Position numbers and translations under genes: made by a program | Shown: one piece after another, positions 1 to 9,652 of the stretch | Position numbering within the stretch: the stretch's first letter is position 1 | Layout of the letters: every line of letters starts with the position of its first letter | Assembly (NCBI RefSeq): GCF_032229285.1 | Contig: NZ_CP135084.1 | Coordinates: 992,001 to 1,056,000, forward strand | Length of the DNA: 64,000 nucleotides | From: Rheinheimera sp. MMS21-TC3 | GTDB taxonomy: Bacteria; Pseudomonadota; Gammaproteobacteria; Enterobacterales; Alteromonadaceae | Direction of reading: 5' to 3' | Notes under the pieces: model-generated | The model's database searches: none | Told to the model about the DNA's origin: nothing | The model's input: only the letters and a program-made list of their open reading frames with translations

Positions 1-1091
1 TGGTTATTTTATGCTTAGGCTTAGTTATGGTCACGAGTGCGTCAGTGCCTGTAGCCGCGCGTTTGTTTGATAACGAATTGCACTTTACTATTCGTCATTT
101 AATTTATATCGGCATAGGAATTGGCTTATCAATCTTAGTACTATCTGTGCCAGTGCAGTGGTGGCATAACAGTAACTTATTGTTATTAATTGCTGGAGTA
201 GTGTTACTGGTTGCTGTTTTGCTAGTTGGTAAAAATGTTAATGGTAGTACCCGTTGGTTGTCTTTGGGGCCGGTTGGTATTCAAGCCGCTGAGCCAGCTA
301 AGTTGTTTTTCTTTGTCTATTTGTCTAGTTATTTAGTACGCCGGCATGAACAAGTACGAGAGAACTTTAAGGGCTTTTTAAAACCATTAATTATGCTGGT
401 TGTTTTTGCTGGTTTACTACTAATGCAACCAGACTTAGGCACTGTTATTGTCATGTTTGCTACCACAGTAGCCTTGCTGTTTTTAGCGGGTGCTCGAATT
501 TGGCAGTTTGGCTTATTGATTGTTACCGGTTTAATGTTAATTTTTGCCCTGATTTTTTATAGTGAATATCGCTGGAAACGTGTTACAGCTTTTCTTGATC
601 CTTGGGATGATCCTTTTGGTAGTGGTTATCAATTAACCCAATCTTTAATGGCTTTTGGCCGCGGTAGCTGGTTTGGTCAAGGCTTGGGTAATAGCATTTT
701 AAAGTTAGAATACTTACCAGAGGCTCATACTGACTTTATTTTAGCCGTTATAGCCGAAGAAACCGGCTTTGTTGGCGTGACTATTTTATTGGCTTTACTC
801 TTTACTTTAGTTTACCGCGCTTTACGCATTGGCCAGCGGGCTTTAGCCAAAAATATGAGTTTTCATGGCTTTTTAGCCTACGCTTTAGCTATTTGGATTG
901 GCTTTCAATCGGCAGTTAATATTGGTGTAGCAACTGGTGCCTTACCAACTAAGGGCTTAACTTTACCTTTCGTCAGTTCGGGTGGCAGTAGCTTAGTGGT
1001 AATGTTAATTGCAGCCGCCTTATTAATTCGGATTGACTTTGAAGCTCGCTTAAAAGGCCGTCAGGCCATTAGTGGTGGCCGCCATGCCTAA
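1..1091 (+). CDS. ftsW: FtsW, lipid II polymerase of the divisome (5' end outside window)
   Basis: SEDS-family peptidoglycan glycosyltransferase acting at the septum with FtsI. The reading frame is open from base 3, so the gene starts before the window; the visible 362 residues cover most of the protein. The ATG at base 27 is internal, because the preceding residues (VILCLGLV) continue the usual first membrane helix ending in MVTSAS. Many hydrophobic helices are visible, and the family signatures LGNSILKLEYLPEAHTDFI and the C-terminal LPFVSSGGSS are present. The 3' end overlaps murG, as in the classical dcw cluster. Confidence 0.96.
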   Translation, partial: VILCLGLVMVTSASVPVAARLFDNELHFTIRHLIYIGIGIGLSILVLSVPVQWWHNSNLLLLIAGVVLLVAVLLVGKNVNGSTRWLSLGPVGIQAAEPAKLFFFVYLSSYLVRRHEQVRENFKGFLKPLIMLVVFAGLLLMQPDLGTVIVMFATTVALLFLAGARIWQFGLLIVTGLMLIFALIFYSEYRWKRVTAFLDPWDDPFGSGYQLTQSLMAFGRGSWFGQGLGNSILKLEYLPEAHTDFILAVIAEETGFVGVTILLALLFTLVYRALRIGQRALAKNMSFHGFLAYALAIWIGFQSAVNIGVATGALPTKGLTLPFVSSGGSSLVVMLIAAALLIRIDFEARLKGRQAISGGRHA

Positions 1092-2211
1092 ATCAATCCA
1101 TTCACCCCGTATTTTAATTATGGCCGGTGGCACCGGAGGCCATATCTTTCCAGCTAAAGCTGTTGCTATGGCTTTGTTAGAGCTGGGCTGGCAAGTGCAT
1201 TGGTTAGGTAGTGCAGACAGAATGGAAGCGCAACTAGTGCCTCAATTTGGTATACCTTTTCATAGCATTACTATTTCTGGCTTACGTGGCAAAAGCAAAT
1301 TATCGCTATTAACCGCACCTTGGATGTTGCTGAAATCAGTGTGGCAATCTTTAAGTGTTGTCAAAGCTGTTCAGCCTGATGTTGTGCTAGGCTTTGGTGG
1401 TTATGCTAGTGGACCAGGTGGCTTAGCGGCTTGGTTAAGAAAAGTGCCTTTAATTATTCATGAACAAAATGCGGTAGCGGGCACAACTAATAAGTTACTG
1501 GCAAAACTTGCTAAACAAGTTTTAGTCGCTTTTCCAACAGCATTTCCAACTTTAGCTAAGCAACAGCTAGTGGGTAACCCAGTACGGGCAGAATTAATTG
1601 ATGCTGCTTTAACACCAGCAGCTAGCAAAGTGCTAGCAGATAACAGTTTAAATATTTTAGTCATTGGTGGCAGCTTAGGGGCAAAAGCTTTAAATGAGCA
1701 ATTACCCGCTATTTTTGCTACGGCAGCAGCTTCTGGCCAGATAAATGTTCAGCATCAAACCGGCAGCGCCTTGTTAGCAGCAACTTCTGCAGAGTATAAA
1801 GCACTGGCTCAGCCAGGGTTAAGCGTTACTGTGGCAGCATTTATTGATGATATGGCCGCAGCTTACCGCTGGGCTAATATTGTTATTTGTCGGGCTGGCG
1901 CTTCAACCGTAAGTGAAGTCGCCAGTGCAGGTGTGGCAGCCATTTTTGTGCCGCTACCTAATGCGATTGATGATCATCAAACGGCTAATGCTAACTGGTT
2001 AAGCCAGCAAGATGCAGCATTAGTGCTTAAACAAACAGAATTAACGGCTGCCAACTTGCTGCCTTTATTACAGCAATGGTTAACAGATAAAACCCCATTA
2101 CAACAACTTGCTAGTGCGGCCAAGAGCTGCGCCTTAGATAATGCTACGCAAAGTGTGGTGCAGTTTTGTCAGCAAGTTGTGGCGCAGCCCGTAACAGGAA
2201 CAACGATATGA
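1084..2211 (+). CDS. murG: MurG, UDP-GlcNAc:lipid I N-acetylglucosaminyltransferase
   Basis: GT28 glycosyltransferase that converts lipid I to lipid II on the inner face of the cytoplasmic membrane. The N-terminal glycine-rich motif GGTGGHIFP and the donor-side segment ending in HQTANANWL are visible. At 375 residues it has normal length. I choose the ATG at 1084, which overlaps the last bases of ftsW, over the upstream GTG at 1072 because it gives the usual short lead before the GGTGGH motif. The gene ends in an ATGA overlap with murC, indicating translational coupling. Confidence 0.96.
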   Translation: MPKSIHSPRILIMAGGTGGHIFPAKAVAMALLELGWQVHWLGSADRMEAQLVPQFGIPFHSITISGLRGKSKLSLLTAPWMLLKSVWQSLSVVKAVQPDVVLGFGGYASGPGGLAAWLRKVPLIIHEQNAVAGTTNKLLAKLAKQVLVAFPTAFPTLAKQQLVGNPVRAELIDAALTPAASKVLADNSLNILVIGGSLGAKALNEQLPAIFATAAASGQINVQHQTGSALLAATSAEYKALAQPGLSVTVAAFIDDMAAAYRWANIVICRAGASTVSEVASAGVAAIFVPLPNAIDDHQTANANWLSQQDAALVLKQTELTAANLLPLLQQWLTDKTPLQQLASAAKSCALDNATQSVVQFCQQVVAQPVTGTTI

Positions 2212-3662
2212 ATCAGGCACCTCAACAGCAAAAACTTGCTATGCGCCGTGTAGAACGTATCCACTTTGTTGGCATAGGTGGTGCCGGCATGGGGGGGATA
2301 GCTGAAGTCTTAGTAAATGAAGGCTATAACGTATCTGGCTCAGATATAGCGCCAAGCGCAACAACAGAGCGCTTAGCCGAGCTAGGTGCAGTGGTACACT
2401 TTGGCCATAGTGCTAATTATATTGCCGGAGCCAGCGTTGTAGTTGTATCCAGTGCTATTAATCCAGAAAATCCTGAAATTAGTGCTGCTCGAGCTTTACG
2501 TATACCTGTAGTGCGTCGTGCTGAAATGCTGGGCGAACTGATGCGTTTTCGCCACGGGATTGCGGTTGCTGGCACTCATGGTAAAACTACTACCACAAGT
2601 TTATTAGCCTCTATTTTTGCCGAAGCTGGTACAGATCCAACCTTTGTTATTGGTGGCTTATTAAATTCAGCTGGCTCTAATGCCCGGTTAGGCGCGGGGC
2701 GTTATTTAATTGCAGAAGCAGATGAAAGCGATGCCTCATTTTTACATTTGCAACCACTCACCTCAGTGGTGACTAATATCGAAGCCGACCATATGGATAC
2801 CTACCAAGGCGACTTTGAAAAAATGAAAGAAACTTATATCGAGTTTTGTCATAATTTACCCTTTTATGGTGTAGCGGTAATTTGTTTAGATGATCCAGTA
2901 TTACGCGAGTTAATTCCACAAATTGGTCGGACTATTTTAACTTATGGCTTTAGTGCCGATGCTGATTTTGTGATCAGTGATTTTGCCCAGCTAGGCACGC
3001 AAACTCGTTTTACAATCACCGATCCCAGTGGTAAGCAACGCCAAGTACAACTGAATTTGCCAGGAAAGCATAATGCTTTAAATGCAACAGCCGCTTTTGC
3101 TTTAGCTGTAGATGAAGGCATTTGTGAAACTGCAATTTTAACTGCACTGCAGCAATTTGAAGGTATTGGTCGTCGCTTCGAGCAATATGGTGAGTTTGAG
3201 ACTGGTAAGGGTAAAGTTTTAATGCTGGATGATTATGGCCATCATCCAACTGAGGTTGCGGCGACTATTGCCGCTGTGCGCGCTGCTTGGCCAGAGCGAC
3301 GCTTAGTGATGGCTTATCAGCCGCATCGCTATAGCCGGACTCGCGATCTGTATGAAGACTTTATTAAAGTATTATCAAGCGTAGATAGTTTATTGTTGCT
3401 AGAAGTCTATGCTGCAGGTGAAGCCCCAATTACGGGGGCTGATAGTCGCAGTTTATGCCGCTCTATTCGCGCCCGAGGCCAACTAGATCCTATCTATGTT
3501 GCTACACCAGCCGAGCTTGCTAGTAATATTGCCGATGTATTGCAAGATGGTGATGTATTAATTACCCAAGGTGCAGGCAATATTGGCTTTTTAGTTAAAC
3601 AATTAGTCGCTATGCAATTAAATATTCAGCAATTAAAGCAAACAATAGGAGCCACTGTATGA
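2208..3662 (+). CDS. murC: MurC, UDP-N-acetylmuramate--L-alanine ligase
   Basis: Cytoplasmic ATP-dependent Mur ligase adding L-Ala to UDP-MurNAc. The N-terminal Rossmann motif ([15 protein letters not shown]), the ATP-binding loop [13 protein letters not shown], and the Mur ligase signature around [10 protein letters not shown] are visible. Length is 484 residues. An open frame extends upstream, but the ATG at 2208 overlapping the murG stop (ATGA) and preceded by AACAGGAA is the natural start. The 3' end overlaps ddlB the same way. Confidence 0.96.
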   Translation: MNQAPQQQKLAMRRVERIHFVGIGGAGMGGIAEVLVNEGYNVSGSDIAPSATTERLAELGAVVHFGHSANYIAGASVVVVSSAINPENPEISAARALRIPVVRRAEMLGELMRFRHGIAVAGTHGKTTTTSLLASIFAEAGTDPTFVIGGLLNSAGSNARLGAGRYLIAEADESDASFLHLQPLTSVVTNIEADHMDTYQGDFEKMKETYIEFCHNLPFYGVAVICLDDPVLRELIPQIGRTILTYGFSADADFVISDFAQLGTQTRFTITDPSGKQRQVQLNLPGKHNALNATAAFALAVDEGICETAILTALQQFEGIGRRFEQYGEFETGKGKVLMLDDYGHHPTEVAATIAAVRAAWPERRLVMAYQPHRYSRTRDLYEDFIKVLSSVDSLLLLEVYAAGEAPITGADSRSLCRSIRARGQLDPIYVATPAELASNIADVLQDGDVLITQGAGNIGFLVKQLVAMQLNIQQLKQTIGATV

Positions 3663-4597
3663 CAGAAAAAGTCGCCGTATTATTGGGTGGACATTCTGCA
3701 GAGCGCGAAGTCTCATTACGCTCAGGCACCGCTGTGTTAAATGCTTTACTCGCCAGCGGCGTTAATGCTTTTGCTTTTGATCCTAAGCTGCAACCTATAA
3801 CCGAGCTAGTGACCAGTGGTGCTACTAAGGTATTTATTGTGTTACATGGTCGCGGCGGTGAAGATGGTACTATGCAAGGTGCCTTGCAAACACTGGGGTT
3901 AGCTTATACCGGTAGCGGTGTTTTAGGTTCAGCCTTAGCTATGGATAAAATTCGCTGTAAGCGCTTATTTCAAGCCCAAAACTTGGCTACCGCGCCTTTT
4001 GCTGTAGTACATAGTCAAGACACTGATTTTGCTAGTTTACTGGCAGACTTAGGTGGCAAAGTTATGGTTAAGCCAGCTAATGAAGGTTCTAGTATAGGTA
4101 TGAGTGCCGCTAACAACGTGGCAGAGCTAGAGCAAGCTGTAAAAAATGCCTTAGTTTATGATACAGAAATCTTAATTGAGCGTTGGATCAGTGGCCGTGA
4201 ATTTACGGTTTCTATTGTGAACGATCAAGTGCTACCCATTATAGAAATGCGTACACCTCATGACTTTTATGATTACGATGCTAAGTATCAAGCCAATACC
4301 ACTGAATATCTATGCCCGGCACCTATTTCAGCCGAGCAAACTGCATTAATGCAACAATGTGCCTTACAAGCATTTAAAGCAGTTGGTGCCAGTGGTTGGG
4401 GCCGAGTAGATCTGATGATGGATAGCGCAGGCCAGCATTATTTATTAGAAGTAAACACAGTGCCAGGTATGACAGAAAAGTCATTAGTACCTATGGCAGC
4501 TAAAGCTGCTGGTATGAGTTTTCAGCAGCTAGTTGTGGCAATTTTAGCCCAAGCAGATAGCCACACTACTAGTAAAACGGAGCTAATGTCTAAATGA
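3659..4597 (+). CDS. ddlB: DdlB, D-alanine--D-alanine ligase
   Basis: ATP-grasp enzyme making the D-Ala-D-Ala dipeptide for the peptidoglycan stem. The N-terminal [14 protein letters not shown], the central [11 protein letters not shown] (ATP binding), and the C-terminal [15 protein letters not shown] (metal ligands and the family signature) are all present. Length is 312 residues, typical of DdlB. It overlaps murC and ftsQ by ATGA junctions, so it is co-translated inside the dcw operon. Confidence 0.96.
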   Translation: MTEKVAVLLGGHSAEREVSLRSGTAVLNALLASGVNAFAFDPKLQPITELVTSGATKVFIVLHGRGGEDGTMQGALQTLGLAYTGSGVLGSALAMDKIRCKRLFQAQNLATAPFAVVHSQDTDFASLLADLGGKVMVKPANEGSSIGMSAANNVAELEQAVKNALVYDTEILIERWISGREFTVSIVNDQVLPIIEMRTPHDFYDYDAKYQANTTEYLCPAPISAEQTALMQQCALQAFKAVGASGWGRVDLMMDSAGQHYLLEVNTVPGMTEKSLVPMAAKAAGMSFQQLVVAILAQADSHTTSKTELMSK

Positions 4598-5346
4598 GTC
4601 AGCAACCGAACACTTATGGCAAACAACCTGCAGCATTCTATGCTGGCTTGGTGTTTTTCGTCTGTTCGGTTATAGGCGTTATATGGCTAGGGGTAGCGGC
4701 TCACTCTTGGTTACAAGGCCAGCAAGCTGCGCCAGTGCAGCAGGTTAAATTGTATGGCAATTTTAAGCAGATTGAAGCCAGTAGTTTACACCAGCTGTTA
4801 CAACATCAGTATGTAGGTAATTTTTTTTGGGTAGATGTGGCAGAGGTGCAAGAGTTTATATTACAGCAACCTTGGGTATATCAGGTGGCCGTTCGTAAAC
4901 AATGGCCAGATGCTTTAGTCGTGGTAGTAACAGAGCAACAGCCAGTAGCGCGCTGGAATCAGCAGCAATTAATTAATAAACAGGGCGACTTATTTACGGC
5001 GCCTATTCAAGAGCTAACAGCAGAGCTGCCGTTACTAACAGGGCCTGAAGGTAGCCAGCAAGATGCTTTGGCTATGTTTGAGCATATTAAAGGTTTACTG
5101 GCATTGTATCAGTATACTCCAGCCAGCTTAACCTTAACGGAGCGGTTTTCGTGGCAGTTAACCTTAAGCGATGGCATAGCCTTAAAATTAGGGCGCGAAG
5201 ATATATTAAAACGGGTGCAGCGTTTTGTGGAACTGCATCCGGTAATTAGCAAATATAAAACTGAACCCGTTAGCGAAGTAGATTTACGCTACGACACCGG
5301 TATAGCTGTGCGTTACAGCAATAATCAGACGAAGAGAAAAGCATGA
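4594..5346 (+). CDS. ftsQ: FtsQ, divisome assembly protein
   Basis: Bitopic inner-membrane protein that links early and late divisome proteins. One transmembrane helix lies near residues 14-35 (AGLVFFVCSVIGVIWLGVAA). It is followed by a POTRA-type domain and the FtsQ beta domain, with the typical PWVYQVAVRKQWPD segment at about residue 90. Length is 250 residues. It sits between ddlB and ftsA with 4-bp overlaps at both ends. Confidence 0.93.
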   Translation: MSQQPNTYGKQPAAFYAGLVFFVCSVIGVIWLGVAAHSWLQGQQAAPVQQVKLYGNFKQIEASSLHQLLQHQYVGNFFWVDVAEVQEFILQQPWVYQVAVRKQWPDALVVVVTEQQPVARWNQQQLINKQGDLFTAPIQELTAELPLLTGPEGSQQDALAMFEHIKGLLALYQYTPASLTLTERFSWQLTLSDGIALKLGREDILKRVQRFVELHPVISKYKTEPVSEVDLRYDTGIAVRYSNNQTKRKA

Positions 5347-6578
5347 CCAAGTCTTTAGAACGAGATTTAATCGTAGGGTTAGATATAGGCACTGCGCAGA
5401 TTAAAGCGGTAGTAGGCGAGATCACCGCTGATAATCGCTTAAGCATAGTTGGCGTAGGTACCCATGTTTCTCGCGGCATGGATAAAGGCGGTGTTAATGA
5501 TCTTAATTTAGTGGTGCAAGCGGTGCAGCGGGCAATTAATGAAGCTGAACTTATGGCCGACTGCCATATCTCATCAGTGTATTTAGGTATTTCTGGTAAA
5601 CATATCCGCTGCCAAAACGAAAGTGGTATGGTGCCAATTAATGATACTGACGTTACCGCAGAAGACGTATTAAATGTTATCCATGCCGCTAAATCGGTGC
5701 CTATTTCTGCAGAGCGCAGAATGCTGCACGTTTTACCGCAAGAATATTCAGTTGATATGCAAGAGGGAATTAAAAGCCCTATAGGCATGTCAGGCGTACG
5801 GATGGAAGCCAAGGCGCACATTATTACTTGCGCTAATGATATGGCTAAAAATATTGAAAAATGTGTAGAGCGTTGTGGCTTACAAGTTGATCAGCTTATT
5901 TTTACCGCTTTAGCTTCTAGTTATGCCGTATTAACTGATGATGAAAAAGAACTAGGTGTCTGTGTAGTCGATATTGGCGGTGGCACTATAGATATTGCCA
6001 TCTTTACTAATGGTGCTTTACGCCATACTGCTGTGATCCCAGTGGCAGGAAATCAAGTAACGAGTGATATCGCTAAAATATTCCGCACGCCAATTAGTCA
6101 TGCAGAAGATATTAAAGTGCAGTATGCTTGCGCGCTGCGTAGCATGGTGGGTAAAGAAGAAAGTATTGAAGTACCAAGCGTAGGTGGCAGACCCGCACGT
6201 TCAATGTCACGCCATACCTTAGCTGAAGTGGTTGAGCCACGTTATCAAGAATTATTTGAACTGGTACAAGAAGAAATTCGCAGCTCAGGCTTAGAGGAGC
6301 AAGTTGCAGCAGGAATACTGCTTACAGGCGGCACGGCCAAAATGGAAGGTGCAGTTGAGTTTGCTGAAGATATATTTCAAATGCCGGTACGTGTAGGGCA
6401 ACCTATGCATATCAGCGGATTAAAAGAGTATGTACAAGATCCGGCCTACGCCAGTGTGGTCGGGTTATTGTTATACGGCAAGGATGCACGCACAGAGCAG
6501 AAAAAAAATGCCGATGTGCGCAGTACAGTTAGCAGTTTCGTTAAACGGATCAGCAGCTGGTTTAAAGGTGAGTTTTAA
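5343..6578 (+). CDS. ftsA: FtsA, actin-like membrane tether for FtsZ
   Basis: Cytoplasmic actin-fold ATPase that anchors FtsZ to the membrane and recruits downstream division proteins. The phosphate-binding motif VGLDIGTAQIKAVVGE is near the N-terminus. The second nucleotide motif VVDIGGGTIDIAIF is near residue 210 and TGGTAKMEG near residue 328. The C-terminus ends in an amphipathic helix (SSFVKRISSWFKGEF), which is the membrane targeting sequence. Length is 411 residues. Confidence 0.97.
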   Translation: MTKSLERDLIVGLDIGTAQIKAVVGEITADNRLSIVGVGTHVSRGMDKGGVNDLNLVVQAVQRAINEAELMADCHISSVYLGISGKHIRCQNESGMVPINDTDVTAEDVLNVIHAAKSVPISAERRMLHVLPQEYSVDMQEGIKSPIGMSGVRMEAKAHIITCANDMAKNIEKCVERCGLQVDQLIFTALASSYAVLTDDEKELGVCVVDIGGGTIDIAIFTNGALRHTAVIPVAGNQVTSDIAKIFRTPISHAEDIKVQYACALRSMVGKEESIEVPSVGGRPARSMSRHTLAEVVEPRYQELFELVQEEIRSSGLEEQVAAGILLTGGTAKMEGAVEFAEDIFQMPVRVGQPMHISGLKEYVQDPAYASVVGLLLYGKDARTEQKKNADVRSTVSSFVKRISSWFKGEF

Positions 6579-6611
6579 GCAGCAAAGCGTAAAAACAACG
6601 GAGAGAGAGCT

Positions 6612-7820
6612 ATGTTTGAATTAATGGAAAACCACAGCCAAGAAGCTGTAATTAAAGTAATAGGTGTTGGCGGCGGCGGCGGTAACGCTGTTGAATATAT
6701 GGTTGCCAGCAATATTGAAGGTGTTGAATTTATAGCAGCAAATACCGATGCACAAGCATTACGTAATTCATCTGCTAATATCACCTTACAACTAGGGGCA
6801 ACTGTCACTAAAGGTTTAGGCGCCGGAGCTAACCCTGAAATTGGCCGTCGTTCAGCAGAAGAAGATCGCGAAAATATCAAAAAAACTATCCAAGGTGCTG
6901 ATATGATCTTTATCGCTGCCGGTATGGGTGGTGGCACAGGTACAGGCGCAGCGCCAGTAGTAGCAGAAATTGCCCGCGAGCTAGGCATTTTGACTGTTGC
7001 TGTGGTCACTAAGCCTTTCCCATTTGAAGGCAAAAAGCGTACTGCTTATGCTGACGAAGGTATTTTAGAATTAAGTAAGCATGTTGACTCTTTAATCACT
7101 ATTCCTAATGACAAGTTATTAAAAGTATTAGGTAAAGGCACTAGCTTACTCGATGCTTTTAAAGCGGCTAATAACGTATTATTAGGTGCAGTACAAGGTA
7201 TTGCCGAGTTAATTACTCGCCCAGGTTTAATCAACGTCGACTTTGCAGACGTCCGTACTGTTATGGCGGAAATGGGCACTGCTATGATGGGTAGTGGCCG
7301 TGCTTCAGGGCCAGACCGAGCAGAAGAAGCCGCAGAACAAGCTATTTCTAGCCCGTTACTAGAAGATATCGATTTATCAGGTGCTAAAGGTATTTTAGTC
7401 AACATTACTGCTGGCCTAGATATTAGTATTGAAGAATTCGAAATCGTTGGTAATGCCGTTAAAGCCTTTGCTTCAGAAAATGCGACTGTTGTTGTAGGTG
7501 CGGTAATTGATACCGAGATGGCCGATGAGTTGCGGGTAACTGTAGTAGCTACCGGTATTGGTGCAGAGCGTCGCCCTGATATTAGCTTAGTGCAAAGTAG
7601 CCGTCAGCTTGAAACTAGCCGTCCTGTGTATGGTACTGCTGGTGGTAATGCCTTGCAGTCAGAAACGCAAACGGTACGTGTTGAGCAGCAGCAAGTGCAA
7701 ACGCAAGCCCATAGCCATGTGAATACTCAGCAGCAACCAACAGCTAAGGCACAAGCAGAAAGCAAAACGAATATAGATATTTTTGATATTCCAGCATTTT
7801 TGCGTAAACAAGCAGACTAA
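6612..7820 (+). CDS. ftsZ: FtsZ, tubulin-like division GTPase
   Basis: Forms the cytokinetic Z ring. The GTP-binding tubulin signature [11 protein letters not shown], the N-terminal [15 protein letters not shown], and the T7 loop region are visible. A Gln-rich variable linker precedes the conserved C-terminal peptide ([13 protein letters not shown]) that binds FtsA, ZipA and ZapD. Length is 402 residues. The start at 6612 is preceded by GGAGAGAGAG. It lies 33 bp after ftsA, and the end of the dcw cluster follows. Confidence 0.98.
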   Translation: MFELMENHSQEAVIKVIGVGGGGGNAVEYMVASNIEGVEFIAANTDAQALRNSSANITLQLGATVTKGLGAGANPEIGRRSAEEDRENIKKTIQGADMIFIAAGMGGGTGTGAAPVVAEIARELGILTVAVVTKPFPFEGKKRTAYADEGILELSKHVDSLITIPNDKLLKVLGKGTSLLDAFKAANNVLLGAVQGIAELITRPGLINVDFADVRTVMAEMGTAMMGSGRASGPDRAEEAAEQAISSPLLEDIDLSGAKGILVNITAGLDISIEEFEIVGNAVKAFASENATVVVGAVIDTEMADELRVTVVATGIGAERRPDISLVQSSRQLETSRPVYGTAGGNALQSETQTVRVEQQQVQTQAHSHVNTQQQPTAKAQAESKTNIDIFDIPAFLRKQAD

Positions 7821-7825
7821 TTGAT

Positions 7826-7853
7826 AGTGTTGAGTGCTTAGTGTGAGTTATGA
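7826..7853 (+). repeat. Heptameric repeat tract just after the ftsZ stop
   Basis: Four consecutive 7-bp units (AGTGTTG, AGTGCTT, AGTGTGA, then the degenerate GTTATGA) start six bases after the ftsZ stop. The same heptad family recurs downstream of pilD, pilB and nadC and near 30.9 kb. The function is unknown. Confidence 0.6.
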
Positions 7854-7994
7854 GCGCTAACAGCTTAGGCTGTGCAGGTAAAACTGTACTGCTATTAAGC
7901 GGTTGTTCATTAGAATTTGGTAAAATGGCCAAGTTATGCTATGCTTCGCCGCCGTTTTGGTTAAGGGTGCTTAATTTTTGAGTAGGGCTAAATT

Positions 7995-8906
7995 ATGACT
8001 AAACAACGTACAATTAGTAAAATTGTCAGCTCTATTGGGGTTGGGTTACACAAAGGCGAGAAGGTTACGCTTACTCTCCGGCCTGCGCCTGATAACACAG
8101 GAATTGTGTTTCGCCGTGTAGATCTAAACCCTATAGTTGACTTTAAAGTGTCACCAGAACTGGTAGGTGATACGGTGATGTGTACCTGTTTAATTAATGA
8201 AAACGGCGTCCGTTTGTCTACTACTGAGCATTTAATGGCAGCAGTAGCGGGATTGGGCATAGATAACTTAGTTATTGAAGTTGATTCGGAAGAAATTCCA
8301 ATAATGGACGGCAGTGCTAATCCTTTTGTTTACTTGCTACTTGAAGCCGGTGTCACCGAGCAGCGTTTAGCTAAAAAGTTTATTCGGATTAAAAAAGCAG
8401 TGCGAGTAGAAGACGGTGATAAATGGGCAGAGTTTAAGCCTTATCACGGTTTTAAAATTGATTTCGCCATTGATTTTGATCACCCTGTGATCTCCGAAAC
8501 CGTGCAGCATATGCAACTAGACTTTTCAGCTGCTGGCTTTATTAAAGATATAAGCCGTGCCCGTACTTTTGGTTTCTTGCATGAAGTAGAATATTTACGC
8601 GCTAATAATTTAGCTTTAGGCGGCAGTTTTGATAATGCGGTAGTTTTAGATGAATACCGAGTATTAAATCAAGATGGCTTACGTTATGAAGATGAATTTA
8701 TTAAGCATAAAATACTTGATGCTGTAGGTGACTTATATATGGCAGGTCATAGCATTTTAGGCGAATTTAGCAGTTTTAAAACTGGCCATGCTTTAAATAA
8801 CCAATTGCTATGTGAAGTTTTAGCTCATCAAGAAAACTGGGAATTTGTTACCTTCGAGCATAAAGAAGAGATGCCAATTTCATATTTAGCACCACAACTA
8901 GCTTAA
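7995..8906 (+). CDS. lpxC: LpxC, UDP-3-O-acyl-GlcNAc deacetylase
   Basis: Zinc hydrolase committing UDP-acyl-GlcNAc to lipid A synthesis. The zinc and catalytic residues are visible: TTEHLMAA near residue 78 (His), and [11 protein letters not shown] near residue 238 (His and Asp), followed by the catalytic His in GHALNNQ. Length is 303 residues. It lies downstream of ftsZ, as in many gammaproteobacteria, across a 174-bp gap that probably holds its own promoter. A strong terminator follows. Confidence 0.97.
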   Translation: MTKQRTISKIVSSIGVGLHKGEKVTLTLRPAPDNTGIVFRRVDLNPIVDFKVSPELVGDTVMCTCLINENGVRLSTTEHLMAAVAGLGIDNLVIEVDSEEIPIMDGSANPFVYLLLEAGVTEQRLAKKFIRIKKAVRVEDGDKWAEFKPYHGFKIDFAIDFDHPVISETVQHMQLDFSAAGFIKDISRARTFGFLHEVEYLRANNLALGGSFDNAVVLDEYRVLNQDGLRYEDEFIKHKILDAVGDLYMAGHSILGEFSSFKTGHALNNQLLCEVLAHQENWEFVTFEHKEEMPISYLAPQLA

Positions 8907-8934
8907 GCAAAAGTTTAAACTAACTCTCTTTATT

Positions 8935-8970
8935 AAGTCAGTTAAAGCCACAGCCTTAACTGACTTTTTT
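8935..8970 (+). terminator. Rho-independent terminator after lpxC
   Basis: An 11-bp stem (AAGTCAGTTAA paired with TTAACTGACTT) is followed by a T run. It sits between the convergent lpxC and dciA genes. Confidence 0.85.
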
Positions 8971-8985
8971 GTATCTAGTAAGCCG

Positions 8986-9447
8986 TTACTTGGTTCTATT
9001 ATTAGCTAAATTTAGTAAGGCTTGTTTTAGCTTACCATCTGCGCCTTCCGCTACTGCCAATAACGCCTCAGCAGCTTGCTTAGATAAGCTGTGCTGCACT
9101 AGAGTAGGCTGAGCAATTTCAACCTTAAACTGTCGAGTTTGCCCTGTTGGCGAAGCTTCAATTTCAATCCCTGCTAAATCAGGCAAGATTTTCTTGCGAA
9201 AATTGTCTAGAATAGCGTCGCGCTGCATTTTAAGTCGAGTAAGCCAAGTCGGCGAGCTACATAATATTATGGCTCTACCGTCACGAATAGTGGTTACTCG
9301 GCAAAAGCTAAGCTGCTCAAGCTGTAATACTTGTGCTAATACCGTATTTAGCTGTTGCATCAGTTTAACCTGCTGCTGTTGGGTTGCTAGCGAGCTATGG
9401 GCTAATACCTTATTGATATCCTTTGGTTTTTCAGTAAAACGTACCAT
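8986..9447 (-). CDS. dciA: DciA (DUF721), replicative helicase loading factor
   Basis: The 153-residue protein matches the DUF721/DciA family in length and in the central segment (LEQLSFCRVTTIRDGRAIIL, then SPTWLTRLKMQRD). In bacteria lacking DnaC, DciA interacts with DnaB and is thought to be the ancestral helicase loader. The position next to secA, on the opposite strand, is typical for gammaproteobacteria that use DciA. The family call is from recognised sequence pattern; no search was run. Confidence 0.82.
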   Translation of the reverse strand: MVRFTEKPKDINKVLAHSSLATQQQQVKLMQQLNTVLAQVLQLEQLSFCRVTTIRDGRAIILCSSPTWLTRLKMQRDAILDNFRKKILPDLAGIEIEASPTGQTRQFKVEIAQPTLVQHSLSKQAAEALLAVAEGADGKLKQALLNLANNRTK

Positions 9448-9548
9448 GGCTTTAAAGCGCTCAACGTAATTTAATCGCTACACTAGTGTATCAGTTTCTG
9501 TATTTTTTCACAGAATCTAAATAGACTCTTGAAAGTTTTAGCGTTAAA

Positions 9549-9572
9549 CACCATATCTAGCGTAATATGGTG
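9549..9572 (+). promoter_or_regulatory. Inverted repeat in the secA leader
   Basis: CACCATAT and ATATGGTG form an 8-bp perfect inverted repeat with an 8-base loop, 81 bases before secA. It lies in a 205-bp dciA-secA gap that holds no recognisable secM. It could be an operator or a leader hairpin; which one cannot be told from sequence. Confidence 0.4.
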
Positions 9573-9652
9573 AAAAATTCACTTAAAAATACTGGTGTGC
9601 ATGAGCTAGCCAGGGCTGCACTGCAGTTTTAACTTAATATGGTAACTGGATA

